Shown piece after piece: positions 43,990-53,783 of a stretch of 64,000 nucleotides of DNA. The DNA comes from Pseudomonas alliivorans (GTDB lineage Bacteria > Pseudomonadota > Gammaproteobacteria > Pseudomonadales > Pseudomonadaceae). The translations under genes and the position numbers were made by a program. The first letter of the stretch is position 1, and every line of letters begins with the position of its first letter. The DNA lies in the NCBI RefSeq assembly GCF_017826695.1, contig NZ_JAFFZW010000001.1, forward strand, positions 124,001-188,000, given 5' to 3'. The notes beneath the pieces were generated by a model. The model searched no databases, was not told the origin of the DNA, and was given only the letters and a program-made list of their open reading frames with translations.

Positions 43990-44742
43990 ATGGCTAGCCT
44001 ACGCATAGAAGTCATCAGTCTGTTTCCCGAGATGTTTTCCGCCATCAGCGAATACGGCATTACCAGCCGTGCGGTGAAACAGGGGCTGTTGCAGCTTACC
44101 TGTTGGAATCCGCGGGATTACACCACTGATCGCCATCACACTGTGGATGATCGCCCATTTGGCGGTGGTCCGGGCATGGTGATGAAGATCAAGCCCCTTG
44201 AAGATGCTCTGGTTCAGGCCAGGCAAGCGGCGGGGGATGCGGCGAAGGTGATTTACCTGTCGCCACAAGGCCGCAAGCTGGATCAGTCTGCGGTGCGCGA
44301 ACTGGCGCAGGAGGAAGCGATTATCCTCATCGCCGGTCGTTATGAAGGCATTGACGAGCGCTTTATTGAGGCTCATGTCGATGAAGAGTGGTCGATTGGT
44401 GACTATGTTCTTTCCGGTGGCGAGCTGCCGGCGATGGTCCTGATTGACGCGGTTACGCGGCTGCTGCCTGGAGCTTTAGGGCATGTGGACTCCGCGGAGG
44501 AAGATTCCTTCACGGACGGTCTGCTGGATTGCCCGCATTACACCCGACCTGAGGTGTATGCGGATCAGCGTGTTCCCGACGTGTTGCTAAGTGGCAATCA
44601 CGCGCACATCCGGCGTTGGCGTTTACAGCAGTCCCTTGGGCGGACCTATGAACGACGCGCTGATCTTCTGGAAAGCCGCTCGCTTTCTGGAGAAGAGAAG
44701 AAGCTGCTGGCGGAATACATCCGCGAGCGGGACGATAGTTAA
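43990..44742 (+). CDS. trmD: tRNA (guanine37-N1)-methyltransferase
   Basis: TrmD methylates G37 next to the anticodon and prevents +1 frameshifting. The 250-aa SPOUT protein shows [47 protein letters not shown] (the trefoil-knot SAM site) and [20 protein letters not shown]. The frame opens upstream at 43921 over rimM; ATG 43990 is the family start. Third gene of the rpsP operon, 45 bp before rplS. Confidence 0.97.
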   Translation: MASLRIEVISLFPEMFSAISEYGITSRAVKQGLLQLTCWNPRDYTTDRHHTVDDRPFGGGPGMVMKIKPLEDALVQARQAAGDAAKVIYLSPQGRKLDQSAVRELAQEEAIILIAGRYEGIDERFIEAHVDEEWSIGDYVLSGGELPAMVLIDAVTRLLPGALGHVDSAEEDSFTDGLLDCPHYTRPEVYADQRVPDVLLSGNHAHIRRWRLQQSLGRTYERRADLLESRSLSGEEKKLLAEYIRERDDS

Positions 44743-44786
44743 CGTATCGATGGTCGATCCAGACGGATTACCTTAGGAGCACCAGC

Positions 44787-45137
44787 ATGACTAACAAAAT
44801 CATTCTTGCCCTCGAAGCAGAGCAGATGACCAAAGAGATCCCTACCTTTGCCCCGGGCGACACTATTGTCGTTCAGGTGAAAGTGAAGGAAGGCGACCGC
44901 GCTCGTCTGCAGGCCTTTGAAGGCGTTGTAATTGCCAAGCGTAACCGTGGCGTGAACAGTGCTTTCACTGTTCGTAAAATCTCCAACGGTGTTGGCGTTG
45001 AGCGTACTTTCCAGACCTACAGCCCGCAAATCGACAGCATGGCTGTGAAACGTCGCGGTGACGTTCGCAAGGCCAAACTGTACTACCTGCGTGACCTGTC
45101 CGGTAAAGCAGCTCGCATCAAGGAAAAACTGTCCTGA
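44787..45137 (+). CDS. rplS: 50S ribosomal protein L19
   Basis: L19 lies at the 30S-50S interface. The 116-aa sequence contains [40 protein letters not shown] and [18 protein letters not shown]. An AGGAGC site precedes ATG 44787. Last gene of the operon; a strong terminator follows. Confidence 0.98.
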   Translation: MTNKIILALEAEQMTKEIPTFAPGDTIVVQVKVKEGDRARLQAFEGVVIAKRNRGVNSAFTVRKISNGVGVERTFQTYSPQIDSMAVKRRGDVRKAKLYYLRDLSGKAARIKEKLS

Positions 45138-45157
45138 TACAGTTTTTCGATGCATGA

Positions 45158-45184
45158 AAAAAGCAGCCTTCGGGCTGCTTTTTT
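45158..45184 (+). terminator. rho-independent terminator of the rpsP operon
   Basis: A-run, GCAGCC (45163-45168), TTCG loop, GGCTGC (45173-45178) and six Ts (45179-45184): a textbook terminator 26 bp after rplS. The A-run makes it potentially bidirectional. Confidence 0.95.
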
Positions 45185-45237
45185 ATTGTCTGGTGTTTAA
45201 TGATGACCTTCTTCCTGTTGCATAAGCCCGAGTACCC

Positions 45238-46134
45238 ATGCCTGCCATCGACCACCCGCTGATTGACCAGTTTCTCGACGCCCTCTGGCTGGAGAAAGGC
45301 CTGTCCGACAACACCCGCGACGCCTACCGCAGCGATCTGGCTCTGTTTCACGGTTGGTTGCAGGAGCGCAACGTGGATTTGGCGACTGCCGGGCGCGAGG
45401 CCATTCTCGATCATCTGGCCTGGCGGGTAGATCAAGCCTACAAGCCGCGCTCGACCGCGCGGTTTCTGTCCGGTGCACGAGGTTTCTATCGCTATTTGCT
45501 GCGCGAAAAGCTGATAGCAATAGATCCCACCCTGCAAGTCGACATGCCGCAACTGGGCAAGCCGCTGCCCAAGTCGCTGTCCGAGGCTGACGTCGAAGCG
45601 CTGCTGGCGGCGCCGGACCTGAGTGAGCCCATTGGCGAGCGCGACCGGGCGATGCTTGAGGTGCTCTATGCGTGCGGTCTTCGGGTGACCGAGCTGATCA
45701 GTCTGACGCTGGAACAGGTCAATCTGCGTCAGGGCGTGCTGCGGGTGATGGGCAAGGGCAGCAAGGAGCGTCTGGTGCCGATGGGCGAGGAGGCCATCGT
45801 CTGGGTCGAACGTTACATGCGCGGTGCCCGTGACGAACTGCTGAACGGTCGTCCCAGTGATGTACTGTTTCCCAGCCAGCGTGGGGAACAGATGACCCGC
45901 CAGACGTTCTGGCATCGGATCAAGCATCAAGCCGTGGTCGCAGGCATCGATAAATCCCTCTCGCCACATACGCTGCGCCATGCATTTGCCACGCATCTGC
46001 TCAATCACGGTGCCGATCTTCGTGTCGTGCAAATGTTGCTAGGGCACAGTGATCTGTCGACGACGCAAATCTATACTCACGTGGCACGTGCCAGGCTTCA
46101 GGATCTGCATGCCCGGCACCATCCGCGGGGTTAG
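45238..46134 (+). CDS. xerD: tyrosine recombinase XerD
   Basis: XerD, with XerC, resolves chromosome dimers at dif under FtsK control. The 298-aa protein has the SAM-like N-terminal core-binding domain (DQFLDALWLEKGLSDNTRDA) and the catalytic domain with R in ACGLRVTELI, K in GKGSKERLVPM, H-x-x-R in SPHTLRHAFATHLL, the second H in LLGHSDLSTT and Tyr in IYTHV. All five catalytic residues are present. Unlike the island integrase it is intact and lies in its usual place beside dsbC. Confidence 0.96.
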   Translation: MPAIDHPLIDQFLDALWLEKGLSDNTRDAYRSDLALFHGWLQERNVDLATAGREAILDHLAWRVDQAYKPRSTARFLSGARGFYRYLLREKLIAIDPTLQVDMPQLGKPLPKSLSEADVEALLAAPDLSEPIGERDRAMLEVLYACGLRVTELISLTLEQVNLRQGVLRVMGKGSKERLVPMGEEAIVWVERYMRGARDELLNGRPSDVLFPSQRGEQMTRQTFWHRIKHQAVVAGIDKSLSPHTLRHAFATHLLNHGADLRVVQMLLGHSDLSTTQIYTHVARARLQDLHARHHPRG

Positions 46135-46280
46135 CCCCGGTTGCAATTTACCTGGCGTCTTGCCGTTGTCCGGGTCGGTGTTACGGGCCTTATGTGATAG
46201 GCTTTGCCGGTTTCGCAGAACCAGGCCGACCTGCTACGTTTGCGCAGTGGTCGCCCTGTCCGCCGTCGATAGGAGTTTTC

Positions 46281-47021
46281 ATGCGCTTGCCCCAGATTTT
46301 TGCTGCCGCCGTCGTTGCACTGGCTGGTACGTTCAGCACGTTTGTCCAGGCCGATGCCGCTCCTGAGCAGGCCATTCGCAAGACCCTCGATACGCTCAAA
46401 CTGGAACTTCCGGTAGAAAGCATCGCACCCAGTCCGCTCAATGGCCTTTACGAGGTCAAGCTCAAGGGTGGCCGCGTGCTGTATGCCAGCGCCGATGGAC
46501 AGTTCGTGGTTCAGGGTTACCTGTTTCAGGTCCAGAACGGCAAGCCGGTCAACCTGACCGAGAAAACCGAGCGTCTGGCGATCTCCAAGACCATCAATGC
46601 CATTCCGGCTGCCGAGATGGTGGTTTACCCGGCCGTGGGTGAAACCAAATCGCACATCACCGTATTTACCGACACCACGTGCCCTTATTGCCACAAGCTT
46701 CATGAGGAAGTGGGCGAATTGAACAAGATGGGCGTCGAAGTGCGTTATCTCGCATTTCCGCGTCAGGGGCTGGGTTCTCCGGGTGACGAGCAACTGCAGG
46801 CCGTCTGGTGCTCCAAAGACCGCAAGGGCGCCATGGACCGTATGGTCGACGGCAAGGACATCAAGGCTGCCAAGTGCGACAACCCGGTCACCAAACAGTA
46901 CGAACTGGGTCAGTCCATCGGTGTGAATGGCACGCCTGCGATCGTTCTGGCCGATGGTCAGGTCATTCCGGGCTATCAGCCCGCTGCGCAGGTCGCCAAG
47001 CTGGCGCTGGGTGCCAAGTAA
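46281..47021 (+). CDS. dsbC: thiol:disulfide interchange protein DsbC
   Basis: DsbC is a periplasmic homodimeric disulfide isomerase kept reduced by DsbD. The 246-aa protein has a signal peptide (MRLPQIFAAAVVALAGTFST), an N-terminal dimerisation domain (IRKTLDTLKLELPVESIAPS) and a thioredoxin fold with the CPYC active site near residue 134 and the cis-Pro loop NGTPAIVL. Two further cysteines (WCSKD, KCDNP) give the structural disulfide. A perfect TAGGAG site precedes ATG 46281; the frame opens further upstream at a GTG that is not used. Confidence 0.96.
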   Translation: MRLPQIFAAAVVALAGTFSTFVQADAAPEQAIRKTLDTLKLELPVESIAPSPLNGLYEVKLKGGRVLYASADGQFVVQGYLFQVQNGKPVNLTEKTERLAISKTINAIPAAEMVVYPAVGETKSHITVFTDTTCPYCHKLHEEVGELNKMGVEVRYLAFPRQGLGSPGDEQLQAVWCSKDRKGAMDRMVDGKDIKAAKCDNPVTKQYELGQSIGVNGTPAIVLADGQVIPGYQPAAQVAKLALGAK

Positions 47022-47159
47022 TACCTGACTGACGCAGTTCTGGCTCTGCGTCGTGACACAACGGCCTTGCCGCCGTCTCGCTAAATTGTAGTCGCGTGGC
47101 GATACGCGACTGTTTTCCACAGCCGATTCAGGATCGGCTGTTTTTCGGGGAGTTCATCA

Positions 47160-48464
47160 GTGAAACCGGTCAAAGTAGGCATATGTGGGCTGGGTACTGT
47201 CGGTGGCGGTACTTTCAACGTACTCAAACGTAACGCCGAGGAGATTGCCCGCCGTGCCGGGCGTGGAATCGAAGTTGCGCAAATTGCGGTTCGTACACCA
47301 AACCCCAACTGCCAGATTACCGGTACGCCTACCACCAGCGATGTGTTCGCTGTTGCCAGCAACCCTGAAATCGACATTATCATCGAGCTGATCGGCGGCT
47401 ACACGGTCGCCCGCGAGCTGGTGCTCAAGGCCATCGAAAACGGCAAGCACGTGGTCACCGCCAACAAGGCGCTGATTGCCGTTCATGGCAATGAAATCTT
47501 CGCCAAGGCGCGCGAGAAAGGCGTCATCGTTGCGTTCGAAGCGGCAGTTGCCGGCGGCATTCCTGTCATCAAGGCCATCCGTGAAGGCCTCTCGGCAAAC
47601 CGTATCAACTGGGTGGCCGGCATCATCAACGGCACCGGCAACTTCATCCTGACCGAAATGCGCGAGAAGGGCCGCACCTTCCCGGACGTGCTGGCTGAAG
47701 CGCAGGCGCTGGGCTATGCCGAAGCTGACCCGACATTCGACGTCGAGGGCATCGACGCCGCTCACAAGCTGACCATTCTGGCGTCCATTGCATTCGGTAT
47801 CCCGTTGCAGTTCGACAAGGCCTACACCGAAGGCATCACCAAACTGACCACCGCCGACGTGAATTACGCCGAAGCGCTCGGCTATCGCATCAAGCATCTG
47901 GGTGTGGCGCGCAGCACTGCGCAAGGCATCGAGTTGCGCGTGCACCCGACCCTGATCCCGGCCGACCGTCTGATCGCCAACGTCAACGGCGTGATGAATG
48001 CTGTAATGGTCAACGGTGATGCGTCCGGTTCGACGCTGTTCTACGGTGCCGGTGCCGGCATGGAGCCAACGGCTTCCTCGGTCATCGCCGATCTGGTGGA
48101 TGTCGTGCGCGCCATGACCTCCGACCCTGAAAACCGCGTACCGCATCTGGCCTTCCAGCCAGATTCGCTGTCGGCTCACCCGATCCTGCCGATCGAAGCC
48201 TGCGAAAGCGCCTATTACCTGCGCATCCAGGCCAAGGATCATCCGGGCGTTCTGGCTCAGGTGGCGAGCATCCTGTCCGAGCGCGGTATCAATATCGAGT
48301 CGATCATGCAGAAGGAAGTCGAAGAGCATGACGGGCTGGTGCCGATGATCCTGCTGACGCATCGTGTGATCGAGCAGCGTATCAACGACGCCATTGAAGC
48401 GCTGGAAGCCCTGCAGGACGTGGTAGGCCCGGTGATTCGCATCCGTGTTGAACATCTGAATTAA
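47160..48464 (+). CDS. hom: homoserine dehydrogenase
   Basis: Hom reduces aspartate semialdehyde to homoserine, the branch point to threonine and methionine. The 434-aa protein has the N-terminal NAD(P) fold (VGICGLGTVGGGTFNVLKRN), the catalytic core (TANKALIA, EAAVAGGIPVIKAIREGL, GIINGTGNFILTEM) and a C-terminal ACT domain (LRIQAKDHPGVLAQVASIL) for threonine feedback. The start is a GTG at 47160 with GGGGAG upstream. thrC follows 50 bp later; the two form the threonine operon. Confidence 0.97.
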   Translation: MKPVKVGICGLGTVGGGTFNVLKRNAEEIARRAGRGIEVAQIAVRTPNPNCQITGTPTTSDVFAVASNPEIDIIIELIGGYTVARELVLKAIENGKHVVTANKALIAVHGNEIFAKAREKGVIVAFEAAVAGGIPVIKAIREGLSANRINWVAGIINGTGNFILTEMREKGRTFPDVLAEAQALGYAEADPTFDVEGIDAAHKLTILASIAFGIPLQFDKAYTEGITKLTTADVNYAEALGYRIKHLGVARSTAQGIELRVHPTLIPADRLIANVNGVMNAVMVNGDASGSTLFYGAGAGMEPTASSVIADLVDVVRAMTSDPENRVPHLAFQPDSLSAHPILPIEACESAYYLRIQAKDHPGVLAQVASILSERGINIESIMQKEVEEHDGLVPMILLTHRVIEQRINDAIEALEALQDVVGPVIRIRVEHLN

Positions 48465-48514
48465 TCAAGGCGCCGAGCCTGCGGGCTCGACGCTCAGACC
48501 AAAGGTTTGATCCC

Positions 48515-49924
48515 ATGCGCTATATCAGTACTCGCGGCCAAGCGCCTGCGCTGAATTTCGAAGATGTGCTGCTGGCCGGACTGGCCACCGATGGCGGCCT
48601 TTACGTGCCGGAAAACCTGCCGCGCTTCACCCAGGAAGAGATCGCATCATGGGCAGGCCTGCCTTACCACGAGCTGGCCTTCCGGGTGATGCGTCCTTTC
48701 GTGACCGGCAGCATTCCGGACGCAGACTTCAAGCAGATTCTCGAAGAAACCTACGGCGTCTTCGCCCACAGCGCCATCGCACCGCTGCGTCAGTTGAACA
48801 GCAACGAATGGGTTCTGGAGCTGTTCCACGGTCCGACGCTGGCGTTCAAGGATTTCGCCCTGCAACTGCTCGGTCGCCTGCTGGATTACGTACTGGCCAA
48901 GCGTGGCGAGCGCGTCGTCATCATTGGCGCCACGTCCGGTGACACTGGCTCAGCGGCCATCGAAGGCTGCCGTCGTTGCGACAACGTCGATATCTTCATC
49001 CTGCACCCGAACAATCGGGTGTCGGACGTTCAACGTCGCCAGATGACCACCATCTTCGGTGACAACATCCACAACATCGCCGTGGAAGGCAACTTCGACG
49101 ACTGCCAGGAAATGGTCAAGGCCAGCTTCGCCGATCAGAGCTTCCTGAAAGGGACCCGCCTGGTCGCGGTCAACTCGATCAACTGGGCGCGGATCATGGC
49201 CCAGATCGTCTACTACTTCCACGCCTCGCTGCAATTGGGCGGCCCTGCACGCTCGGTATCGTTCTCGGTGCCGACCGGCAACTTCGGCGATATCTTCGCC
49301 GGTTACCTGGCCCGCAACATGGGCCTGCCGATCAATCAGCTGATCGTGGCCACCAATCGCAATGACATTCTGCACCGCTTCATGAGCGGCAATCAGTACG
49401 TCAAGGAAACCCTGCACGCCACGCTGTCGCCGTCGATGGACATCATGGTGTCGTCCAACTTCGAACGTCTGCTGTTCGACATGCACGGTCGCAACGGTCT
49501 GGCCATTGCCGAACTGATGAGCAATTTCAGACAGGGTGGCGGTTTCAGCGTTGACGAGGAGCGCTGGACCGAGACACGCAAGCTGTTCGACTCACTGGCG
49601 GTCAGCGACGAAGAGACCTGCGAAACGATCGCCGACGTGTTTGCCAAGACCGGCGAGCTGCTGGACCCGCATACCGCGATCGGTGTGAGGGCTGCACGCG
49701 AATGTCGTCGCAGCCTGGATACGCCGATGGTGGTTCTGGGTACAGCGCATCCAGTCAAATTCCCTGAGGCAGTAGAGAAGGCTGGCGTAGGAAAAGCGCT
49801 AGAGCTGCCTGCACATATGTCTGATCTTTTCGAGCGTGACGAGCGCTGCACGGTCCTGCCCAATGACCTGAAAGCCATACAGGCTTTCGTCAGCCAGCAC
49901 GGCAACCGCGGAAAACCGCTCTGA
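48515..49924 (+). CDS. thrC: threonine synthase
   Basis: ThrC converts O-phosphohomoserine to threonine with PLP. The 469-aa protein has the N-terminal MRYISTRGQAPALNFEDVLL, the PLP lysine K112 in LAFKDFALQLL, and GATSGDTGSAAIEG and SVPTGNFGDIFAGYLA for cofactor binding. It is the longer class of threonine synthase. It ends in a terminator and completes the hom-thrC operon. Confidence 0.97.
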   Translation: MRYISTRGQAPALNFEDVLLAGLATDGGLYVPENLPRFTQEEIASWAGLPYHELAFRVMRPFVTGSIPDADFKQILEETYGVFAHSAIAPLRQLNSNEWVLELFHGPTLAFKDFALQLLGRLLDYVLAKRGERVVIIGATSGDTGSAAIEGCRRCDNVDIFILHPNNRVSDVQRRQMTTIFGDNIHNIAVEGNFDDCQEMVKASFADQSFLKGTRLVAVNSINWARIMAQIVYYFHASLQLGGPARSVSFSVPTGNFGDIFAGYLARNMGLPINQLIVATNRNDILHRFMSGNQYVKETLHATLSPSMDIMVSSNFERLLFDMHGRNGLAIAELMSNFRQGGGFSVDEERWTETRKLFDSLAVSDEETCETIADVFAKTGELLDPHTAIGVRAARECRRSLDTPMVVLGTAHPVKFPEAVEKAGVGKALELPAHMSDLFERDERCTVLPNDLKAIQAFVSQHGNRGKPL

Positions 49925-49948
49925 CGGAATCGTTGTGTAACAACTTTA

Positions 49949-49975
49949 GGCCCGCCCACCAGCGGGCCTTCTCGT
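49949..49975 (+). terminator. terminator of hom-thrC
   Basis: GGCCCGC (49949-49955), a 6-nt loop and GCGGGCC (49962-49968) are followed by TTCTCGTTT. Confidence 0.85.
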
Positions 49976-49981
49976 TTCTAC

Positions 49982-52900
49982 GTGCCAAACTTCCGGGGGT
50001 TTTCAGTTCATACAGATGAGTCGGTCGTTGTGAAGCAAGCAAGTATGCAAGTGGTTGCCAAGGGGATAGGCAAGGTGACGGGTGATCGCGTCTGGCATGC
50101 GATGGTTTTTCTGCTGATGCTTGTTTTTGCTCAGGCGGTGGTTGCAGCGCAGAGTCTGCCGTTTACCCTGACCGCCCCCTTTCTGCCTTCTCCCGACCTG
50201 CCGCTGGAAGCCGCGGATCGAACGTGGCTGGATCAGCACAAGGTGCTTCGGGTCGGTATCGCCATTGCCGATTACGAACCCATCGACATCACCAGTGACC
50301 GCAATCGCTATCAGGGCATCAGCGCCGACTACCTGGGGCTGGTTGGCGATCAGTTGAACGTGACCATGCAGGTCACCGGATTCGCCCAGCGCGAGGAAGC
50401 CATCGACGCATTGCGCAATGGCAGCATCGACATCCTGACCAGCGCCAACGGATTCGAGCGGGGTGTAAAGGGGCTGGCGTTTTCCACGGAATACATGCCG
50501 GATCGCTCGGTCGTTGTCGGGCGCGGCAACGACCTCAGCCCCTCGTTCAGCCTGGCAGACAAAAAAGTGGTTCTGCTCGACGGCTACGCCGATTCGGATG
50601 TCGTGCACCGTGTCTATCCCCAGAGCGAGATCATTATCGCTCCCAACCTCTACAGCGCACTCGAGGCATTGAGCCAGGGCGAGGCGGACGTCTTTATCGG
50701 TAACGAGGTCATCGTACGCTCCTACATCGCGCTGCGGCCTTATCTGGGCTTGCAGATCAAGTTCGAAAGCGCGCTGCCACCGGTGGGTTTCGCCTTCGCG
50801 GTGCGTGCGCAGGAGCAACGTTTGCTGGGCCTGATCGACCGTGCGCTGGCCAGCATCGATCCCGCCGTCTGCCGCGAAGTCACAGGACGCTGGACGGTGG
50901 GTCTGGGCGCAGATCTGGCAGGACAACGCATCAGCCTCACGGGCGCCGAGCGGCGCTGGATCGTCAAGCATCCCAGCGTCACGGTGTCCACGACCCAACA
51001 CCCCCCTTATATCTACAAAGACCGGAATGGCCAGTGGGTGGGGCTCAATATCGATGTGCTGGCGCGTATATCCCGCATGACCGGTCTGCAGTTCATTCAC
51101 CGCGAAGTGCCCTCCACGCAACTGAGCATCGACGCCTTGCGTACCGGCATGGCCGACATGAACACCACACTTGCGGAGAATCCGGAGCGTCGGCGATTCC
51201 TGGATTTCACCTATTCCTTCGGCGGCAACAATTGGGTATTTGTCGTGCGCTCCGACAGCTCCTCCAATGTTTCTCTGGCAGGTCTGGAAGGGCGTGTGCT
51301 TGCCTTGCCGGCCCGGCATGCTCTTGAAGATCAGATCAGGCGCGAGTACCCACAGATCCAGCTGAAGCTTGCCAACACCTACGATCAGGCGCGGGCAATG
51401 GTGGAAAGCGGTGTGGCCGATGCCACGATTCAGAATGAAGCGGGCGCCTATCTGTATCCGTCCGCAGAGTTGAAGGTTGCCCGTAGCGTGGACGGCAAAT
51501 GGTCGCCGGACCGGTTCTCGGTAGTCAAATCCCAACCCGAGCTTCTGGGCATTCTCAACAAGGCACTGGAAGAGTTTCCCGTCGCTGAACTGCGCTCCAT
51601 AAGAGTGAAATGGCTGGGTTCGACCTTGCCCCAGCCTTCACTCTGGAACCGCATACCGCAATGGGTCTTCTGGGTGGTGATCCTGGCGCTGTTGACCGGT
51701 CTGGTATCGCTGGTCTGGAGTAGCAGGCTCAAGGCGCAGATTCGTCAGCGCCTTCGAGTGGAAAGACAACTGAGTGACCAGTTGGCCTTCAAGCGCGCAT
51801 TGCTCGATGGCATTCCCAACCCGATCTACGTACGTGACCTCAAGGGGCGGCTCATTTCCTGTAACCGAAGTTACGAAGAAAGCTTCGGCGTCAGCTTCGA
51901 ACAGTTGAACGGTCGGCGGCTGACTGATGTTGACCTCATCCCACGCTCGGTAGCCGAACAGATGCACGCCGACTACGTGAAACTGCTGGAAGACCATCAG
52001 CCGATTTTCGCCGATCGCACCATGGAACTGTATGGCAAGCGTGTGGATGCCTGGCAATGGACGGTGCCGTTTTTCGCGGCGGATGGTCAGTTGCAGGGGC
52101 TGTTGGGCGGCTGGATCGACATCACTGAACGCAAGCGACTGGAGCAGCAGCTTGAGCAGGCATTGCGGCATGCGGATCAAGCCAACGAAGCCAAAAGCGC
52201 ATTTCTGGCCACCATGAGTCATGAAATCCGTACCCCGATGGGCGCAATCATCGGTTTGCTGGAGCTTGAGTGCGCGCAGGCGGTGCGTCTCGGGCATGAA
52301 CCTTCCCAGGCGATCCGGGTGGCGCACCGCTCGGCGCAGGAGCTTGTGGCGCTGGTTGGCGACAGCCTTGATCTGGCGCGGATCGAGGCCGGGGGCATGA
52401 AATTGTCCCTGGAAGTGACATCGTTGCAGACGTTCTTCGAAGGTATCGTTCATCTGTTCGCCGCTCAGGCCCGGGCGAAAGGGCTGGCGCTTCGTCTTGA
52501 ACTCGACGAGCGGGTGAGAGGCGATTACTGGCTGGACCCGTTGAGGCTGCGTCAGGTCCTGCACAATCTGGTGGGTAACGCCTTGAAGTTCACCCGTCAG
52601 GGCGCCGTGGTCATCGCCGTGCAGGCACTCGAAGCGCAGTCTGCCGACGAGGCCGGGGAATCGCGTATCCGCATCAGTGTCGAGGATAGCGGCCCCGGTA
52701 TCGAGCCGGAACGTCAGCAGCAGGTCTTCCAGCCTTTCATTCAGGCCAGCGACGACACGGCTGCCCGCTACGGCGGTACAGGGCTCGGACTGAGTATTTC
52801 CCGGCAACTGGTTGAGTTGATGGGAGGTGAGGTCAGCCTGCACAGTGAGCCGGGTAACGGTACGCAGATTGTGATCGACATCTCGTTTGCCAGAGTCCAG

Positions 52901-53686
52901 CACGCCGTAGCACCGGATAGCGAGTCCGCGGGGATGCTTGCAGATCAGCGCAGTCTGCATCTGCTGGTGGTCGATGACCTGTCCGCCAATCGTATGGTGC
53001 TGACCCGCCAGCTCGAGTTTCTCGGTCATCAGGTCGTGCCCGTCGATAGCGGCGAAACCGCGCTGAAGGCATGGCGTGAAGATGAATTCGATGCGGTGAT
53101 CACCGATTGCAACATGCCCGGCATCAGTGGCTATGCCCTGACGGAAGCCATCAGGCGTATCGAGACTCTGGAAAGGCGCCAGCGGTGCCCGGTCATCGGT
53201 TGCACGGCCAACGCAATGAGCGATGAAAGCCAGCGCTGTGAAGCGTCGGGAATGGACGGTCTGTTGATAAAACCCTTGTCGCTTGAGCGTCTGTCCCATG
53301 AGCTGGCAACACGAGTGCCAGAGCCGACCTTCGACCTTCAGACATTGCAGCGTATGACTCAGGCCAATGAGCAACAGATGCAGCGTTTGCTGGCCGAACT
53401 CTGGAAAAACCTTCTGCATGAACACGCGGCTCTGGAAACCGCCGTCCATTCGCAGGACTGGCAGACTCTGAATGCATCGCTGCACAGGCTCAAGGGGGCC
53501 GCCAGTCTGATTGACGCCATGCCGCTGGCCAAGGCCTGTATGGCGCTGGAGGACGCCGCCCGGCGCGAGTCCGACGCCGATACGCTCGAGCGCTGGCCGG
53601 CACTGGAGACGACCATCGGCAGTCTGCGCATGGACATTGAAGTGCATCTGGTTGAACTGCCCGAAGTCTCGCCCCTGCCAGGATGA
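49982..53686 (+). CDS. BvgS-type unorthodox sensor histidine kinase (RocS1-like)
   Basis: A 1234-aa hybrid kinase. Domains in order: a signal/TM segment near residue 40-55, two tandem periplasmic SBP_bac_3 domains (about 85-300 and 325-545), a transmembrane helix near 570 (WVFWVVILALLTGLVSLVW), a PAS domain (about 620-740), HisKA with the phospho-His near 745 (MSHEIRTPMGAIIGLLELE), HATPase with GTGLGLSISRQLVELMGG, a receiver with Asp near 1040 (VITDCNMPGISGY), and an Hpt domain with LHRLKGAASLID near 1167. All phosphorelay residues are present. The start is uncertain: GTG 49982, GTG 50030 and ATG 50045 are possible. With the EAL regulator and the LuxR-type regulator next to it, it resembles the Roc/Sad system of P. 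aeruginosa. Confidence 0.93.
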   Translation: MPNFRGFSVHTDESVVVKQASMQVVAKGIGKVTGDRVWHAMVFLLMLVFAQAVVAAQSLPFTLTAPFLPSPDLPLEAADRTWLDQHKVLRVGIAIADYEPIDITSDRNRYQGISADYLGLVGDQLNVTMQVTGFAQREEAIDALRNGSIDILTSANGFERGVKGLAFSTEYMPDRSVVVGRGNDLSPSFSLADKKVVLLDGYADSDVVHRVYPQSEIIIAPNLYSALEALSQGEADVFIGNEVIVRSYIALRPYLGLQIKFESALPPVGFAFAVRAQEQRLLGLIDRALASIDPAVCREVTGRWTVGLGADLAGQRISLTGAERRWIVKHPSVTVSTTQHPPYIYKDRNGQWVGLNIDVLARISRMTGLQFIHREVPSTQLSIDALRTGMADMNTTLAENPERRRFLDFTYSFGGNNWVFVVRSDSSSNVSLAGLEGRVLALPARHALEDQIRREYPQIQLKLANTYDQARAMVESGVADATIQNEAGAYLYPSAELKVARSVDGKWSPDRFSVVKSQPELLGILNKALEEFPVAELRSIRVKWLGSTLPQPSLWNRIPQWVFWVVILALLTGLVSLVWSSRLKAQIRQRLRVERQLSDQLAFKRALLDGIPNPIYVRDLKGRLISCNRSYEESFGVSFEQLNGRRLTDVDLIPRSVAEQMHADYVKLLEDHQPIFADRTMELYGKRVDAWQWTVPFFAADGQLQGLLGGWIDITERKRLEQQLEQALRHADQANEAKSAFLATMSHEIRTPMGAIIGLLELECAQAVRLGHEPSQAIRVAHRSAQELVALVGDSLDLARIEAGGMKLSLEVTSLQTFFEGIVHLFAAQARAKGLALRLELDERVRGDYWLDPLRLRQVLHNLVGNALKFTRQGAVVIAVQALEAQSADEAGESRIRISVEDSGPGIEPERQQQVFQPFIQASDDTAARYGGTGLGLSISRQLVELMGGEVSLHSEPGNGTQIVIDISFARVQHAVAPDSESAGMLADQRSLHLLVVDDLSANRMVLTRQLEFLGHQVVPVDSGETALKAWREDEFDAVITDCNMPGISGYALTEAIRRIETLERRQRCPVIGCTANAMSDESQRCEASGMDGLLIKPLSLERLSHELATRVPEPTFDLQTLQRMTQANEQQMQRLLAELWKNLLHEHAALETAVHSQDWQTLNASLHRLKGAASLIDAMPLAKACMALEDAARRESDADTLERWPALETTIGSLRMDIEVHLVELPEVSPLPG

Positions 53687-53739
53687 ACACCGTGCTCTGA
53701 TCGTCGGGACTTAAGGGTGTTTTAGGACTTGTCCTATGG

Positions 53740-53757
53740 GGCTCGCCTTCGCGAGCC
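53740..53757. repeat. short REP-like hairpin
   Basis: GGCTCGC (53740-53746), CTTC loop and GCGAGCC (53751-53757) lie between the sensor kinase and the EAL gene. No T-run follows, so it is not a clear terminator; it resembles the dispersed GCTCGC palindromes of Pseudomonas. Confidence 0.55.
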
Positions 53758-53783
53758 TCTAGAGTACGGCTTCTCTGGGCCCG

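Noticed and set aside
51638..53647. 669-codon minus-strand frame opposite the BvgS-type kinase
   Set aside because: A shadow with His/Gln/Arg-rich composition typical of the reverse frame of GC-rich genes; no ribosome site or domain.
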